The notes: generated by a model from the sequence alone, not told the origin. Positions 6,589-15,490 are shown, counted from the first letter of the stretch. The stretch: 64,000 nt of DNA from G963668185 sp963668185 (GCA_963668185.1 OY764162.1:372001-436000), one strand, 5' to 3'. Program-made: numbers and translations.

Positions 6589-7946
6589 TGCCTATTCAGA
6601 CGGGCCGGCTGGCGGACCTCCATATGCACATGTACGGCTCCATCCATTATCTGGATTACCTCCGTTACGTCAGCAGGCGAGAGGTGGACTGGTGGCCTTA
6701 CGAGGCCGGGTACAGCAATGCATACGGAGAGCACCCACCAATACGCAACGTGCTCGAACGATACAACCGGGGCGACGCGAGGGCAGTGGAGGACTTCAGG
6801 CAACTCTTCGTCTTCGGCGACAGCGACGGGGGCGATTTCGGACGCTTCCAGGCCAAGTACGACTTGCTCATCACCGGCGGTAAGTGGCCGAAGTTCTGGC
6901 GGGGAGATGTCGAATTCTCCGCCGGCGTTGACGAAGTATGCGCCTTCATACACATGATAGTCGCCAGGCAGCGTGAACAGGGCATCGGCTATTCGGAAAT
7001 GCGAATGAAGCTCGGCCCGGGATTCACACACCCCCAGTTAAGAACGCTGCTTACGGCGATCTTGGAGTCGTACTCAGAGTACCGGGACTCAGACATCCAG
7101 CCGCGCTTCGCCATGAGTCTTCCCAGGCCGGATCCCTGGCCAGACTGGGAGGTAGTCAAAGAAGTGGCGCTGGGGCCATACGGGGATCTGCTTACCGGAA
7201 TAGACTTCTGCGACGTGGAAGAAGGCCATCCACCGAAGAAGAAGCGGGAACTGTTCGATGAGGTCAAAGGCTTCAACCGCAAGAACCCCGAACGTGCGTT
7301 GGCCATCCTGTACCACGTAGGCGAGAGCTTCAACGACAAGTCCCTCGAGAGTGCAATCCGTTGGGTGCACGAGACCGCCGAAATGGGCGCTCACCGGCTC
7401 GGCCACGCCATCGCCCTCGGCGTGGATCCTGCCACATACGGCCTGCACACTCGCAGCGAGAGCGTGGACGAGCGCATAGACCAACTACGCTACGACCTCC
7501 GCCACAGGGATGGCCTGCGCCTTCACGGCGTCCCTATCGATGTCAATGGAGCAGAACAGGAACTGCGCCGCCTTGAGATAGGGGACAGAGATCGTACGCT
7601 GCAACTCCACTACGACGAGCGGCGTCTCAAGGAAGTAAGAGGCCGCCAGAACTACGCAATCGAGTGCGTTAAGTCACTCGGCTCGGTAATCGAGGTCTGC
7701 CCGACATCGAACCGCCGCATCGGCGGGATATCCGATCCAAAGCATCATCCACTAGTCCGGTTCGCAGCCAGTGACGTTCCATTCGTAATAGGAACTGACG
7801 ACTCGGGCATCTTAGACACAACCCTGGAGGAAGAGATTCGATCAGCGATCGAAATCGCCGGCCTTCCCAAAGACGCCTTCGACGAGATTGCAAATCGTTC
7901 GTGGCCTAGCCGTAGCGAAGTCCTCGCAGGCCGCGAACCCAAATAG
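6588..7946 (+). CDS. Adenosine deaminase-like metal-dependent hydrolase
   Basis: A 452-residue amidohydrolase with the adenosine deaminase pattern: HMHMYGS near the N terminus (first metal histidines), YHVGES (His after the barrel), GAHRLGHAIALG (His-Gly-His-type segment), VIEVCPTSN, and GTDDSGIL at the end (the two aspartates used in metal binding and catalysis). It is about 100 residues longer than bacterial adenosine deaminases, with extra sequence at residues ~45-110 and ~285-340, so the purine or other aminated substrate is uncertain. No signal peptide. It is transcribed away from the rhodanese gene. Confidence 0.78.
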   Translation: MPIQTGRLADLHMHMYGSIHYLDYLRYVSRREVDWWPYEAGYSNAYGEHPPIRNVLERYNRGDARAVEDFRQLFVFGDSDGGDFGRFQAKYDLLITGGKWPKFWRGDVEFSAGVDEVCAFIHMIVARQREQGIGYSEMRMKLGPGFTHPQLRTLLTAILESYSEYRDSDIQPRFAMSLPRPDPWPDWEVVKEVALGPYGDLLTGIDFCDVEEGHPPKKKRELFDEVKGFNRKNPERALAILYHVGESFNDKSLESAIRWVHETAEMGAHRLGHAIALGVDPATYGLHTRSESVDERIDQLRYDLRHRDGLRLHGVPIDVNGAEQELRRLEIGDRDRTLQLHYDERRLKEVRGRQNYAIECVKSLGSVIEVCPTSNRRIGGISDPKHHPLVRFAASDVPFVIGTDDSGILDTTLEEEIRSAIEIAGLPKDAFDEIANRSWPSRSEVLAGREPK

Positions 7947-8018
7947 GGCAGTTGGGATCCATTGGTGCTGAAGCACTCAACCTGATACTCAACGGATCGG
8001 GCGCTACAGACGCCGAAA

Positions 8019-9992
8019 CTACCCCGCCATCACCTTCCGCAGGTCGATGATCTGGTCACGGATCAGCGCCGCCTTCTCGAACTCCAGGTTCCGCGACGCC
8101 GTCTTCATCTGCGACTCCAACCCCTTGATCAGCCGCATGATGTCTTCCTTCGGGACCTCGCCCGACGCCACGTACGGCGCCCTCGTCTCGGCGATGGCCT
8201 TCACTCGCTCAGTGATGTCCCGCACCGTCTTTCGGATGCCCTGCGGAGTGATCCCGTGCTTGCGGTTGTACTGCTCCTGAATCGCTCGCCGTCTGTTCGT
8301 CTCGCCGATCGCACGGCGCATCGAGTCGGTGACACCGTCGGCGTACATGATCACGTGGCCGTCAACGTGCCTCGCGGCGCGGCCCACCGTCTGGATCAGT
8401 GACGTGTCGGAGCGAAGGTATCCCTCCTTGTCCGCGTCGAGAATGGCGACCAGGCTCACTTCCGGAAGGTCCAGGCCCTCCCTGAGCAGGTTGATGCCCA
8501 CCACCACGTCGTACACGCCGAGACGCAGGTCCCGCAGGATCTCGCTGCGCTCCAGCGTATCGATCTCCGAGTGCAGGTAGTGGACCTTTATGCCAACCTC
8601 TCGAAGATAGTCCGAGAGCTCTTCAGCCATTCGCTTCGTTAGTGTGGTAACTAGGCAGCGCTGTCCTCGCTTGGTACGCTCGCCGATCTGGTGCAGCAGG
8701 TCGTCGATCTGCCCGGTCGTCGGCTTCACGTCTATCAACGGATCGGTGAGGCCCGTCGGCCTGATCACCTGCTCCACGATCTGCTGCGAGTGCTCGTACT
8801 CGTATGGCCCCGGGGTTGCCGAAACATACACCGCTTGACACACGCGCTCCTCGAACTCGCCGAAGTTCAGAGGTCGGTTATCGAGGGCTGACGGCAGTCG
8901 GAACCCGTACTCGACCAGCACTTCCTTGCGTGATCGGTCCCCGAAGTACATGCCCCTGAGTTGCGGAAGCGTCATGTGCGACTCGTCGATGAACAGCAGA
9001 TAGTCCTCCGGGAAGTAGTCGATCAGCGTGTACGGGGTGCTCCCAGCCTCGCGCCTGGACAGATGCCGAGAGTAGTTCTCCACGCCCGAACAGTACCCGG
9101 CCTCCCTGAGCATCTCCACGTCATACTTGGTTCGCGACTCCAGGCGCTGCGCCTCCAACAGCTTGCCCTCGGCCTTAAGCACAACAAGATGCTCCTCTAG
9201 CTCTTCCTCGATGTCTTCGATCGCAAGCCTCAGCTTCTCTTCAGGGGTGACGAAGTGCTTCGCCGGGTATATCTCAATCTCGTCAGACTCGCTCAGCATC
9301 TCCCCAGTAACGGGGTCGAACTCGATGATGCGCGCAACCTCGTCCCAGTCGAACTGCACTCGCACCGCAATTTCCTCGTACGCCGGCAGCACCTCCAGCG
9401 TGTCGCCTCGGACGCGGAACTGCCCGCGCGATGGCTCGTAGTCGTTCCGGTCGTACTGCATGTCGATCAGTTGGCGGGCCAACCGGCGCGGCGATAGCGG
9501 CGCGCCCTTGCGAAGCGACGCCATCATGCCGATATACTCCTCGGGCGATCCCAGGCCGAAGATGCACGACACCGACGCCACGATAAGCGTATCCCGCCGC
9601 GTGAGCAGCGCCCTCGTGGCCGCGTGCCTGAGCTTGTCGAGCTCGTCATTGATGTCCGCGTCCTTCTCGATGTACGTATCCGTGCGCGGCAGGTAGGCCT
9701 CAGGCTGGTAGTAGTCGTAGTAGCTGACGAAGTACTCCACGGCGTTGTTCGGGAAGAACTCCTTGAACTCCGTCGCAAGCTGTGCGGCAAGCGTCTTGTT
9801 GTGAGCGATCACGAGCGTTGGGCGCTGGACCTTCTCGACGACGCACGCCATGGTGAACGTCTTGCCGCTTCCCGTGACGCCAAGCAGCGACTGGTGACGC
9901 AGGCCATCATTGACGCCGTGCGCCAGCGCGTCAATCGCCTGCGGCTGGTCGCCCGTGGGCTTGAAGTCGGCTGCTATCTTGAACTCAGGCAT
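8019..9992 (-). CDS. uvrB: Excinuclease ABC subunit B
   Basis: A 657-residue UvrB with all landmarks: FKPTGDQPQAIDAL, Walker A GVTGSGKTFTMA, the beta-hairpin region YYDYYQPEAYLPRTDTYIEKD, the Walker B helicase region LLFIDESHMT, helicase motifs V-VI (GINLLREGLDLPEV and QTVGRAARH), and a C-terminal UVR motif (LIKGLESQMKTASRNLEFEKAALIRDQI) that binds UvrC. UvrB verifies damaged DNA in nucleotide excision repair with UvrA and UvrC, neither of which is in the window. Length is standard. Confidence 0.97.
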   Translation of the reverse strand: MPEFKIAADFKPTGDQPQAIDALAHGVNDGLRHQSLLGVTGSGKTFTMACVVEKVQRPTLVIAHNKTLAAQLATEFKEFFPNNAVEYFVSYYDYYQPEAYLPRTDTYIEKDADINDELDKLRHAATRALLTRRDTLIVASVSCIFGLGSPEEYIGMMASLRKGAPLSPRRLARQLIDMQYDRNDYEPSRGQFRVRGDTLEVLPAYEEIAVRVQFDWDEVARIIEFDPVTGEMLSESDEIEIYPAKHFVTPEEKLRLAIEDIEEELEEHLVVLKAEGKLLEAQRLESRTKYDVEMLREAGYCSGVENYSRHLSRREAGSTPYTLIDYFPEDYLLFIDESHMTLPQLRGMYFGDRSRKEVLVEYGFRLPSALDNRPLNFGEFEERVCQAVYVSATPGPYEYEHSQQIVEQVIRPTGLTDPLIDVKPTTGQIDDLLHQIGERTKRGQRCLVTTLTKRMAEELSDYLREVGIKVHYLHSEIDTLERSEILRDLRLGVYDVVVGINLLREGLDLPEVSLVAILDADKEGYLRSDTSLIQTVGRAARHVDGHVIMYADGVTDSMRRAIGETNRRRAIQEQYNRKHGITPQGIRKTVRDITERVKAIAETRAPYVASGEVPKEDIMRLIKGLESQMKTASRNLEFEKAALIRDQIIDLRKVMAG

Positions 9993-10059
9993 CCAATCTC
10001 ACTCACAACGGTCGGCAGTCCTCTTTCCCAGTGTAACGCGCTATGCGGCCAAACGGCAG

Positions 10060-10827
10060 CTACGGCAGCCGTGCCGTCCACACCATATCCTCGCTCGATT
10101 CGTCGAGTTCGAAGCCGTCGAAGCCGCCGCGGACCTCTATCTCTTCGAACCCGCACGCCGCCAGGAGGTGCCGTATCTCCCAGCGATACGAGTACCGCAG
10201 CGAGAACTCCCTGTAGAGCTTTCGAGCAACCATCCCGCTGGCGTCCAGTTCTTCAATAATGATCCGCGCGTGAACGATCTGCGCGAAGTTGTCGTACGCG
10301 CTCTGCTGGTACAGCACACTTCGCGCGCCGGTGTGGGGATCTGTAACGTCCTTGAGGTGATAGGGAACATCATGGTCCTGCACCAGTGTACTAGGCTCCG
10401 GCACGAATATATCGAAGGCCAGCGCGCCGCCGGGCTCCAGGTGCCTCTTGACCGCGGCCAGCGCCGAAATCTGGTCCGGCACGGTCAGCAGATTCTGAAA
10501 ACTCCTGAACGGAGCAATCACAAGATTGAACTGCCGCCCCAAGTCGAAGTCCCGCATGTCAGCTTCGACCAACGATAGCGTGCCGTCTGTAGAGGAGTCC
10601 GCCGCCTTCTCCTCGGCCAGTTTCAGCATTGCCGGCGAAACGTCCAATCCAGTGACCTCCACTCCCAACGCCGCTATCGGTACCGTGACACGCCCGGTGC
10701 CGCATCCCAGTTCCAGCACCGGCCCGCCCGCCTCACGCGCCATATCCACGTAAAACGGCACGTCGTCTCGGACGTCGGCGTAAACGGCATCGTAGAGTTC
10801 GGCCCAGGCGTCGTACGTCTCGCGCAC
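10060..10827 (-). CDS. Class I SAM-dependent methyltransferase
   Basis: A 255-residue methyltransferase starting at GTG 10827, 5 bp after ruvA stops. Motif I is VLELGCGTGRVTVPIA, followed by VTGLDVSPAMLKLA (acidic residue that holds the SAM ribose) and LVEADMRDFDL. The C-terminal half is rich in charged strands and has no clear substrate signature. It probably shares the yebC-ruvC-ruvA transcript. Substrate unknown; small-molecule methylation is most typical for this architecture. Confidence 0.8.
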   Translation of the reverse strand: MRETYDAWAELYDAVYADVRDDVPFYVDMAREAGGPVLELGCGTGRVTVPIAALGVEVTGLDVSPAMLKLAEEKAADSSTDGTLSLVEADMRDFDLGRQFNLVIAPFRSFQNLLTVPDQISALAAVKRHLEPGGALAFDIFVPEPSTLVQDHDVPYHLKDVTDPHTGARSVLYQQSAYDNFAQIVHARIIIEELDASGMVARKLYREFSLRYSYRWEIRHLLAACGFEEIEVRGGFDGFELDESSEDMVWTARLP

Positions 10828-10832
10828 GCCGT

Positions 10833-11411
10833 TTACTCGCTGCCGATACGCTGGAACGCCTCTCGCACCCGGTCTTCCAGCGAATCGGTCGGGCCGAACG
10901 AGAGATTGGTCGCCGCCTCTCTGGCCTCGAGAACGCCGAGCCCAGCGGCCATCAGCGCCTCAACCACCTCCTGGTCTGCCCCTGCCGCAACCGACGGGGC
11001 CGCGAACAACTCCAGCTTGCCAGCCAGCTCAAGGACAATCCTGCTGGCCGTCTTCTTGCCCACGCCGTGCACGCCTCGGAAGGCCGCGACGTCGCCTCCC
11101 GCGATCGCGGCCGCAAGCGACTCCGGTCGCAGCGTCGAAAGGATGCTGAGCGCCACCCTCGGCCCGACGCCGCTGATCCCGATCAGCGCCTCAAACGCCG
11201 ATCGCGACTCCTCGCTGTCGAAGCCGAACAAAGAAAGATCGTCCTCCCTGACTGCGAAGTAAGTGAACAACCGCACTCGGTCGCCGGGCCTGCCCAGCGA
11301 CTCAACCGTGGGGCTTGGAGCGTGTATCCGCAGCGTTAGCGCGCCGCCAAGCTCGACCTCCACCCAGTCGGAGCCTGCCGCGCGTAGCTCGCCGGACACG
11401 GATGAGATCAT
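10833..11411 (-). CDS. ruvA: Holliday junction branch migration protein RuvA
   Basis: A 192-residue RuvA: an N-terminal OB fold (MISSVSGELRAAGSDWVEVELGG), tandem helix-hairpin-helix motifs (FEALIGISGVGPRVALSIL and FRGVHGVGKKTASRIVLEL), and a C-terminal domain III (DQEVVEALMAAGLGVLEAREAA) that contacts RuvB. It tetramerises on Holliday junctions. ruvC lies 4 bp upstream in the same operon; ruvB is not in the window. Normal length. Confidence 0.96.
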   Translation of the reverse strand: MISSVSGELRAAGSDWVEVELGGALTLRIHAPSPTVESLGRPGDRVRLFTYFAVREDDLSLFGFDSEESRSAFEALIGISGVGPRVALSILSTLRPESLAAAIAGGDVAAFRGVHGVGKKTASRIVLELAGKLELFAAPSVAAGADQEVVEALMAAGLGVLEAREAATNLSFGPTDSLEDRVREAFQRIGSE

Positions 11412-11415
11412 GCGC

Positions 11416-11910
11416 TCATTCCGTCATCGCCAGGCTTCGCGTGTGCAGCGAGTTGATGTGGCAAATCGCGACTGCAAGCGCGTCGGACGCGTCGTCGGGC
11501 TTGGGTGGGTGGGGGAGTCCCAGCAGGATGCTCACCATCTCCTGCACCTGTTCCTTGGAACTGCCGCCGTGGTCGGTCACCGAGTGCTTGACCTGCGTCG
11601 GTTGGTACGTGTGCACGGAAAGCCCCAGGCTGGCAGACGCGAGAAACGCAATCGCTTGCGCCTGGCCCACCGCGATCGCTGACTTGCTATTGCGTGCCAC
11701 GAAAGGCTCCTCTATCGCGACTTCGGCGGGCCGGCAATCGCTCATATAGCCGACAAGCCGCTCATACAAGACATACAGACGTTGCGGTAGTGGCGCGCCT
11801 CGCGGAGGCTGGATTGCGTCGTACCCCACCAGCGACATGTCACCCCCGGCGGACTCTACGACGCCAACGCCCATCGTGTATGTGCCGGGATCGATTCCTA
11901 GTATCCGCAT
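11416..11910 (-). CDS. ruvC: Crossover junction endodeoxyribonuclease RuvC
   Basis: A 164-residue RuvC with the RNase-H-like catalytic acids: Asp7 in MRILGIDPGTYTMG, Glu in VAIEEPFVARN, and the paired aspartates in HPPKPDDASDALAVAICH. HGGSSKEQVQEMV is the usual junction-binding segment. It resolves Holliday junctions with RuvAB. It lies between yebC (24 bp upstream) and ruvA (4 bp downstream), a widely conserved arrangement. Confidence 0.96.
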   Translation of the reverse strand: MRILGIDPGTYTMGVGVVESAGGDMSLVGYDAIQPPRGAPLPQRLYVLYERLVGYMSDCRPAEVAIEEPFVARNSKSAIAVGQAQAIAFLASASLGLSVHTYQPTQVKHSVTDHGGSSKEQVQEMVSILLGLPHPPKPDDASDALAVAICHINSLHTRSLAMTE

Positions 11911-11934
11911 GGCAGGCCCTCCGGAACCTCGCTG

Positions 11935-12690
11935 TTACGCCTCGGCCCGGTACGCCTCCAACAGTTCGTCGGAGAAATCGGCGTTGGAGAAGATCCGTTG
12001 GACGTCGTCAAGGTCCTCCAGTTGGTCCAGGAGCCGCAACACTTGGCCCGCCGTGCGATCGTCGAGCGTGATCGTGTTCTGCGGAAGCATCGAAAGTTCG
12101 GACGAGGTTATGGACGCTTCCAGGCCCTCGAGCGCGCTCCTGACCGACTCCAGCGTGCCGGGCGCGGCCCGCACCTCAAGAGTCGAGTCGTACGTGTCGA
12201 AATCATCGGCGCCGGCATCGATGGCGGCCAGCGCCAGGTCCTCGGCCTGCTCGTCATCCGCCTCCACCATGAGCACGCCGGTCTGCGAGAACTGCCATGC
12301 GACGGACCCTTGCGCCGCAAGACTGCTGCCCGCTTTTGAGAAGACCGCGCGCACGGCAGAGGCCGTCCGGTTTCGGTTATCCGTGAGCGTCTGGAGCATG
12401 ATCGCCACGCCGCCGGGCCCGTACCCTTCGTACGTGATCTCCTGGAGTTGTACGGCGTCAGAGCCCGTGCCGGAGCCTCGCGAGATCGCCCGCTCGATGT
12501 TCGCGGACGGCATGTTAGCGTCCTTCGCCCGCTGGATCGCCATTCGGAGCCTGAAGTTCAGGTCAGGGTCTTCACCGTCCCGCGCCGCCACGATGATCTC
12601 CTTGGCAAGCTGCGTGAACAGCTTCCCGCGCCTGGCGTCGGTGATCTTCTTCTGATGCTTGATCTGGCTCCACTTGGAGTGACCGGCCAT
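11935..12690 (-). CDS. YebC/PmpR-family protein (regulator/translation factor)
   Basis: A 251-residue YebC protein opening MAGHSKWSQIKHQKKITDAR, followed by LFTQLAKEIIVAAR, NFRLRMAIQRAKDANMPSANIERAI and YEGYGPGGVAIM, all hallmark segments. Family members were described as transcriptional regulators and more recently as factors relieving ribosome stalling at proline-rich sites. It heads the yebC-ruvC-ruvA operon. Complete and unremarkable. Confidence 0.95.
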   Translation of the reverse strand: MAGHSKWSQIKHQKKITDARRGKLFTQLAKEIIVAARDGEDPDLNFRLRMAIQRAKDANMPSANIERAISRGSGTGSDAVQLQEITYEGYGPGGVAIMLQTLTDNRNRTASAVRAVFSKAGSSLAAQGSVAWQFSQTGVLMVEADDEQAEDLALAAIDAGADDFDTYDSTLEVRAAPGTLESVRSALEGLEASITSSELSMLPQNTITLDDRTAGQVLRLLDQLEDLDDVQRIFSNADFSDELLEAYRAEA

Positions 12691-12847
12691 TGTGAAACTA
12701 CCTGTGGAAGGGTGACTCTGGGATCGTCGAGACTTGCTGCAATTCTAGCATCGGCCCTCGCAAATGGTCGAGGCTGCGGCATCCCCAGAGCATCTTTCGG
12801 CGCCGCAGGGAAGCTATGCTTGACTGCGCGCTTCATTACCTATTGCC

Positions 12848-12876
12848 TTGACTTACATGTCCATGTCATGTACTGT
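12848..12876 (+). promoter_or_regulatory. Promoter with palindromic operator before the PIN-toxin operon
   Basis: TTGACT (12848-12853) and TACTGT (12871-12876) are separated by 17 bp. The spacer holds an inverted repeat, TACATG (12854-12859), 7 bp, CATGTA (12867-12872). A repressor bound here would cover the promoter, as in autoregulated toxin-antitoxin operons. TAATAT at 12876 is an alternative -10. Confidence 0.5.
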
Positions 12877-12928
12877 AATATAAAGATGTGAATCTAGGTA
12901 AACCACCCTGAATCGGAGGAGGCGCCGC

Positions 12929-13858
12929 TTGAACAACTCTGGCCTGAGCTTTTGGGACCACGTCTATAACCTGCGCGAGCGCGGGCTGATTCCCCGCATT
13001 TGGAAGGCAGCTCACCTACGCGCCTTCCTGCAGGAGCCGGCCGGCCCCTCATACTCCCCCAACACGATAAACGTCAATCCTTCCAATAGCAGCATCTCAG
13101 CGGAAGGCGATGCGATTGGCGATTTCGTGAAAAGAGGGGCGGCCCCAAAGGCTTGGCGCGTTGGAAGAGGCCAGTACCAGCTTGTCGCAGACCCCGAAGA
13201 TGACGAACGGACGCAGGGGGCGGAGGTTGAGCGGGCGGTCGCCAAGGCTGACGCGGTCCGGGCCTCGAGGGCGCGGACCACGCGGTCCCTCGCCGCACAC
13301 ACACCTCCGTCGGTGCAGTACGCAGCAGGCCCTCGGCCTCAGTCGCCGTCTGGGCTCGCAGGCATGTATCCGTCCGTTGACGTGCAGCTTGCCGCTGAGG
13401 ATCGCCGGGCCATGAGCTCGATGACCACTGCGGGGCGCGCAGTCCACGTTGTGAGAAAGCACCTGCTCGAATCGTTCGGCCCTGATGCGGAGGTCGAGGT
13501 GGATGAAGAAGGGGCAGGCCTTCGCGTCTCCGTTGGGGGCGAGCAGTTTCAGATCGAGGTCAACGGCACTGATGCATCGGTCATGGACTGGGAACATATG
13601 AAGATTTCGGATCAGAGGGCCCATTACGCCCTCACTAGCGGAGGAGCCATAATGTACAGGGTAGTCAACATGTCGGGGCTGAACCCGCGGATTTACATAC
13701 TGAACCACGGCCAGCATTTCACTTTGGAGCCTGAGCCCACGTGGGCGGTCAGGAAGGTCATCCCAAAGGACGAAAAGTATCCCCTGAGGGGCGAGCCATA
13801 CACGTATGACCTGCCCTTCGAGCCCGTAGCTCAGGATGATTGGGAGGCCGTGTCGTGA
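12929..13858 (+). CDS. Uncharacterised 309-residue protein coupled to a PIN toxin
   Basis: The TTG start at 12929 is preceded by a strong GGAGGAGG. The N-terminal ~85 residues (FWDHVYNLRERGLIPRIW, then SYSPNTINVNPSNSSIS and WRVGRGQYQLV) look like the small winged-helix-like module of DUF7669-type proteins. The middle is Arg/Ala/Pro-rich and probably disordered (residues ~95-150). The C-terminal ~150 residues form a second unrecognised domain ending YTYDLPFEPVAQDDWEAVS. The stop overlaps the PIN gene start as GTGA. Position and the palindromic promoter suggest an antitoxin-like role, but it is far longer than known VapC antitoxins and has no Phd, AbrB or RHH motif. Confidence 0.6.
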   Translation: MNNSGLSFWDHVYNLRERGLIPRIWKAAHLRAFLQEPAGPSYSPNTINVNPSNSSISAEGDAIGDFVKRGAAPKAWRVGRGQYQLVADPEDDERTQGAEVERAVAKADAVRASRARTTRSLAAHTPPSVQYAAGPRPQSPSGLAGMYPSVDVQLAAEDRRAMSSMTTAGRAVHVVRKHLLESFGPDAEVEVDEEGAGLRVSVGGEQFQIEVNGTDASVMDWEHMKISDQRAHYALTSGGAIMYRVVNMSGLNPRIYILNHGQHFTLEPEPTWAVRKVIPKDEKYPLRGEPYTYDLPFEPVAQDDWEAVS

Positions 13859-14247
13859 TCGTGCTGGACACTCACGCCTGGGTCTGGTGGACGCACGATC
13901 CCGATCGGCTCACCGAAACACAACGGGCGGCGATCACTCGTAGCGAAGACGATGGAATCGGCATCAGCGCGATCTCGTGCTGGGAAATCGCCAAGCTGAC
14001 CGAGTATCGCCGCCTGGAGTTGCCTCTACCGCTCGGAGATTGGCTCGACGCCGCCCTCCAGTATCCCGGCGTCGAATTGCTGCAACTGACGCCCGAAGTC
14101 GCAGTCGAGTCGGTGAGCCTGCCGGGCGCCTTCCACCGCGACCCCTCCGACCAGATCATCGTCGCAACTGCCAGGGTGCACGGCTGCCCGCTCATCACTT
14201 CCGACGCCAAGATATCCCGCTACCCGCACGTGCCCACCGTGGAGTGA
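13855..14247 (+). CDS. PIN-domain ribonuclease (VapC-type toxin)
   Basis: A 130-residue PIN protein from GTG 13855: MIVLDTHAWVWW (first Asp), SAISCWEIAKL (Glu), DQIIVATARVHGCPLITSDAKI (two Asp). These acids coordinate Mg2+ in VapC-type RNases that cleave tRNA or rRNA. Its start overlaps the preceding gene by 4 bases (GTGA), so the two are translationally coupled. It belongs to the LDTHAWVWW subgroup, normally paired with a short Phd/YefM-like antitoxin, which is not present here. Confidence 0.85.
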   Translation: MIVLDTHAWVWWTHDPDRLTETQRAAITRSEDDGIGISAISCWEIAKLTEYRRLELPLPLGDWLDAALQYPGVELLQLTPEVAVESVSLPGAFHRDPSDQIIVATARVHGCPLITSDAKISRYPHVPTVE

Positions 14248-14308
14248 CCGGCGCCGCGAGCCTGGAGCGCTCCACCGGCGTCGCGCCTTCCGCCGTTTCC
14301 CGTTCCCT

Positions 14309-14884
14309 TTACGCCAGCCCCTCCGGCAAGTCCACCGTCATCCGTCCTGCGCCTACGTCCACGTCCAGCACCACGTCGGCGATTGCCGGCACCAGCAGGT
14401 CGCGCGCCGACTCGCGCTGCACCACGTACACGTCGTTGCTGCCCGTCTCCAGGATTTCGCGCACGTGGCCCAGGCGCTCGCCTTCTCCAGTCACGACCTC
14501 CATTCCCACGATCTGGAAGTAGTAGAACGTCGCCTCGTCCAGTTCGGGCAACTCAGCCGAGGGCACGGTCAGGTACGCGTCCCTCAGCCGCGCCGCCGCG
14601 CCGCGCCCGTTCACGCCCCACAGCTTGACGAGCAGTCCGGTCTTGTACGGCCTGCTGCGCTGGACGGTGACGGGCGCCCCGTCGAGGAACACCACGCCGC
14701 CGGACGCGAATCGCTCGGGAAAGTCGGTGTGAAGCTGGAGCTTGATTTCGCCGTGCCGTCCCCACGGCCCGAGGACGCGCCCGACGATCACGTGGTCTTC
14801 GGGGACTTCGCGATGCTCGCCGGCGCCGGGCGTCCGGCCTTGAGGAGACTCGATGCTCGCGTCAGTCGATCTCGAGGATGACAC
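14309..14884 (-). CDS. rimM: Ribosome maturation factor RimM
   Basis: A 191-residue RimM. The N-terminal RimM domain begins VIVGRVLGPWGRHGEIKLQLHTDFPERF, followed by the PRC-barrel domain (FYYFQIVGMEVVTGEGERLGHVREILETGSNDVYVV and LLVPAIADVVLDVDV). It acts in 30S maturation by binding S19. The GTG at 14884 lies inside khpA, overlapping by 23 bp; the first ~25 residues are low-complexity and the functional start could be slightly downstream. Third gene of the rpsP-khpA-rimM operon; trmD and rplS, often next, are not present. Confidence 0.93.
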   Translation of the reverse strand: MSSSRSTDASIESPQGRTPGAGEHREVPEDHVIVGRVLGPWGRHGEIKLQLHTDFPERFASGGVVFLDGAPVTVQRSRPYKTGLLVKLWGVNGRGAAARLRDAYLTVPSAELPELDEATFYYFQIVGMEVVTGEGERLGHVREILETGSNDVYVVQRESARDLLVPAIADVVLDVDVGAGRMTVDLPEGLA

Positions 14885-15089
14885 GGACGTCCTGCTTGAC
14901 GGCCGCGACCCTCAGCAGCGCGCGGATCGACTGGGCGACCCGGCCGCCGCGGCCGATGATCTTGCCCTTGTCGTCGGGGTTGACATACAGCCGGTAGATG
15001 GTCCTGCCGCGCCGGTCCTCCTCCTCAATCTCCACCTCGTCAGGATGATTGACTATCGACTCTACGATGTACCGGATAAGGTCGGTCAC
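14862..15089 (-). CDS. khpA: KH-domain RNA-binding protein KhpA
   Basis: A 75-residue single-KH protein: LIRYIVESIVNHPDEVEIEE and the GxxG loop in DKGKIIGRGGRVAQSIRALL. KhpA, with KhpB, binds small RNAs and affects cell division in Gram-positive bacteria. GTG at 15089 overlaps the rpsP stop (GTGA), so it is coupled to S16 translation. This rpsP-khpA-rimM order is widely conserved. Confidence 0.93.
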   Translation of the reverse strand: MTDLIRYIVESIVNHPDEVEIEEEDRRGRTIYRLYVNPDDKGKIIGRGGRVAQSIRALLRVAAVKQDVRVILEID

Positions 15090-15409
15090 GACTCTTCGCC
15101 TTCTGACTCACCTTCCTCAGCAGACTGGGTGGGAGCCTCCCCTGCATCCGCCGAAGGATCAGCCTGGGGTTCTGGCTCCGGCTCGCGGTCGAGCATCCGC
15201 CTCACCGCGTCGGACGGTTGCGCCCCCACGTCGAGCCACTTCTGCGCCTTCTCCCGGTCCAGCACCACGGTCGGAGGGTCGGTCCGCGGGTTGTAGTGGC
15301 CCAGGTGATCGACGAACGCCCCGTCACGGGCGGCCCGTTTGTCCGCCACTACGATCCTGTAGCTCGGCTGTCCCCGAGCGCCCACCCGCCTTAGTCTGAT
15401 CCTGAGCAT
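15086..15409 (-). CDS. rpsP: Ribosomal protein bS16
   Basis: A 107-residue S16 beginning MLRIRLRRVGARGQPSYRIVVADKRAARDG, with HLGHYNPRTDPPTVVLDREKAQKWLDVGAQPSDAVRRML. A Glu/Ala/Pro-rich acidic tail of ~35 residues follows. The ATG at 15409 has GGAAAG upstream; the longer frame to 15472 lacks support. The promoter lies 50-80 bp upstream, right at the edge of the insertion element. Confidence 0.96.
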   Translation of the reverse strand: MLRIRLRRVGARGQPSYRIVVADKRAARDGAFVDHLGHYNPRTDPPTVVLDREKAQKWLDVGAQPSDAVRRMLDREPEPEPQADPSADAGEAPTQSAEEGESEGEES

Positions 15410-15455
15410 TTCGTCGCTTTCCGTCCGCTTTGGACTGCTTTGATTTCCAGAACAG

Positions 15456-15485
15456 ATTCTAGCTGGCGCCAATTGCGAGTGTCAA
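15456..15485 (-). promoter_or_regulatory. rpsP promoter next to the IS junction
   Basis: On the minus strand TTGACA (15485-15480) and TAGAAT (15461-15456) are spaced by 18 bp, about 50 bp before the rpsP start. The IS target duplication (GTTCG on this strand, 15490-15486) directly abuts the -35 box, so the insertion left the core promoter intact. Confidence 0.6.
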
Positions 15486-15490
15486 CGAAC

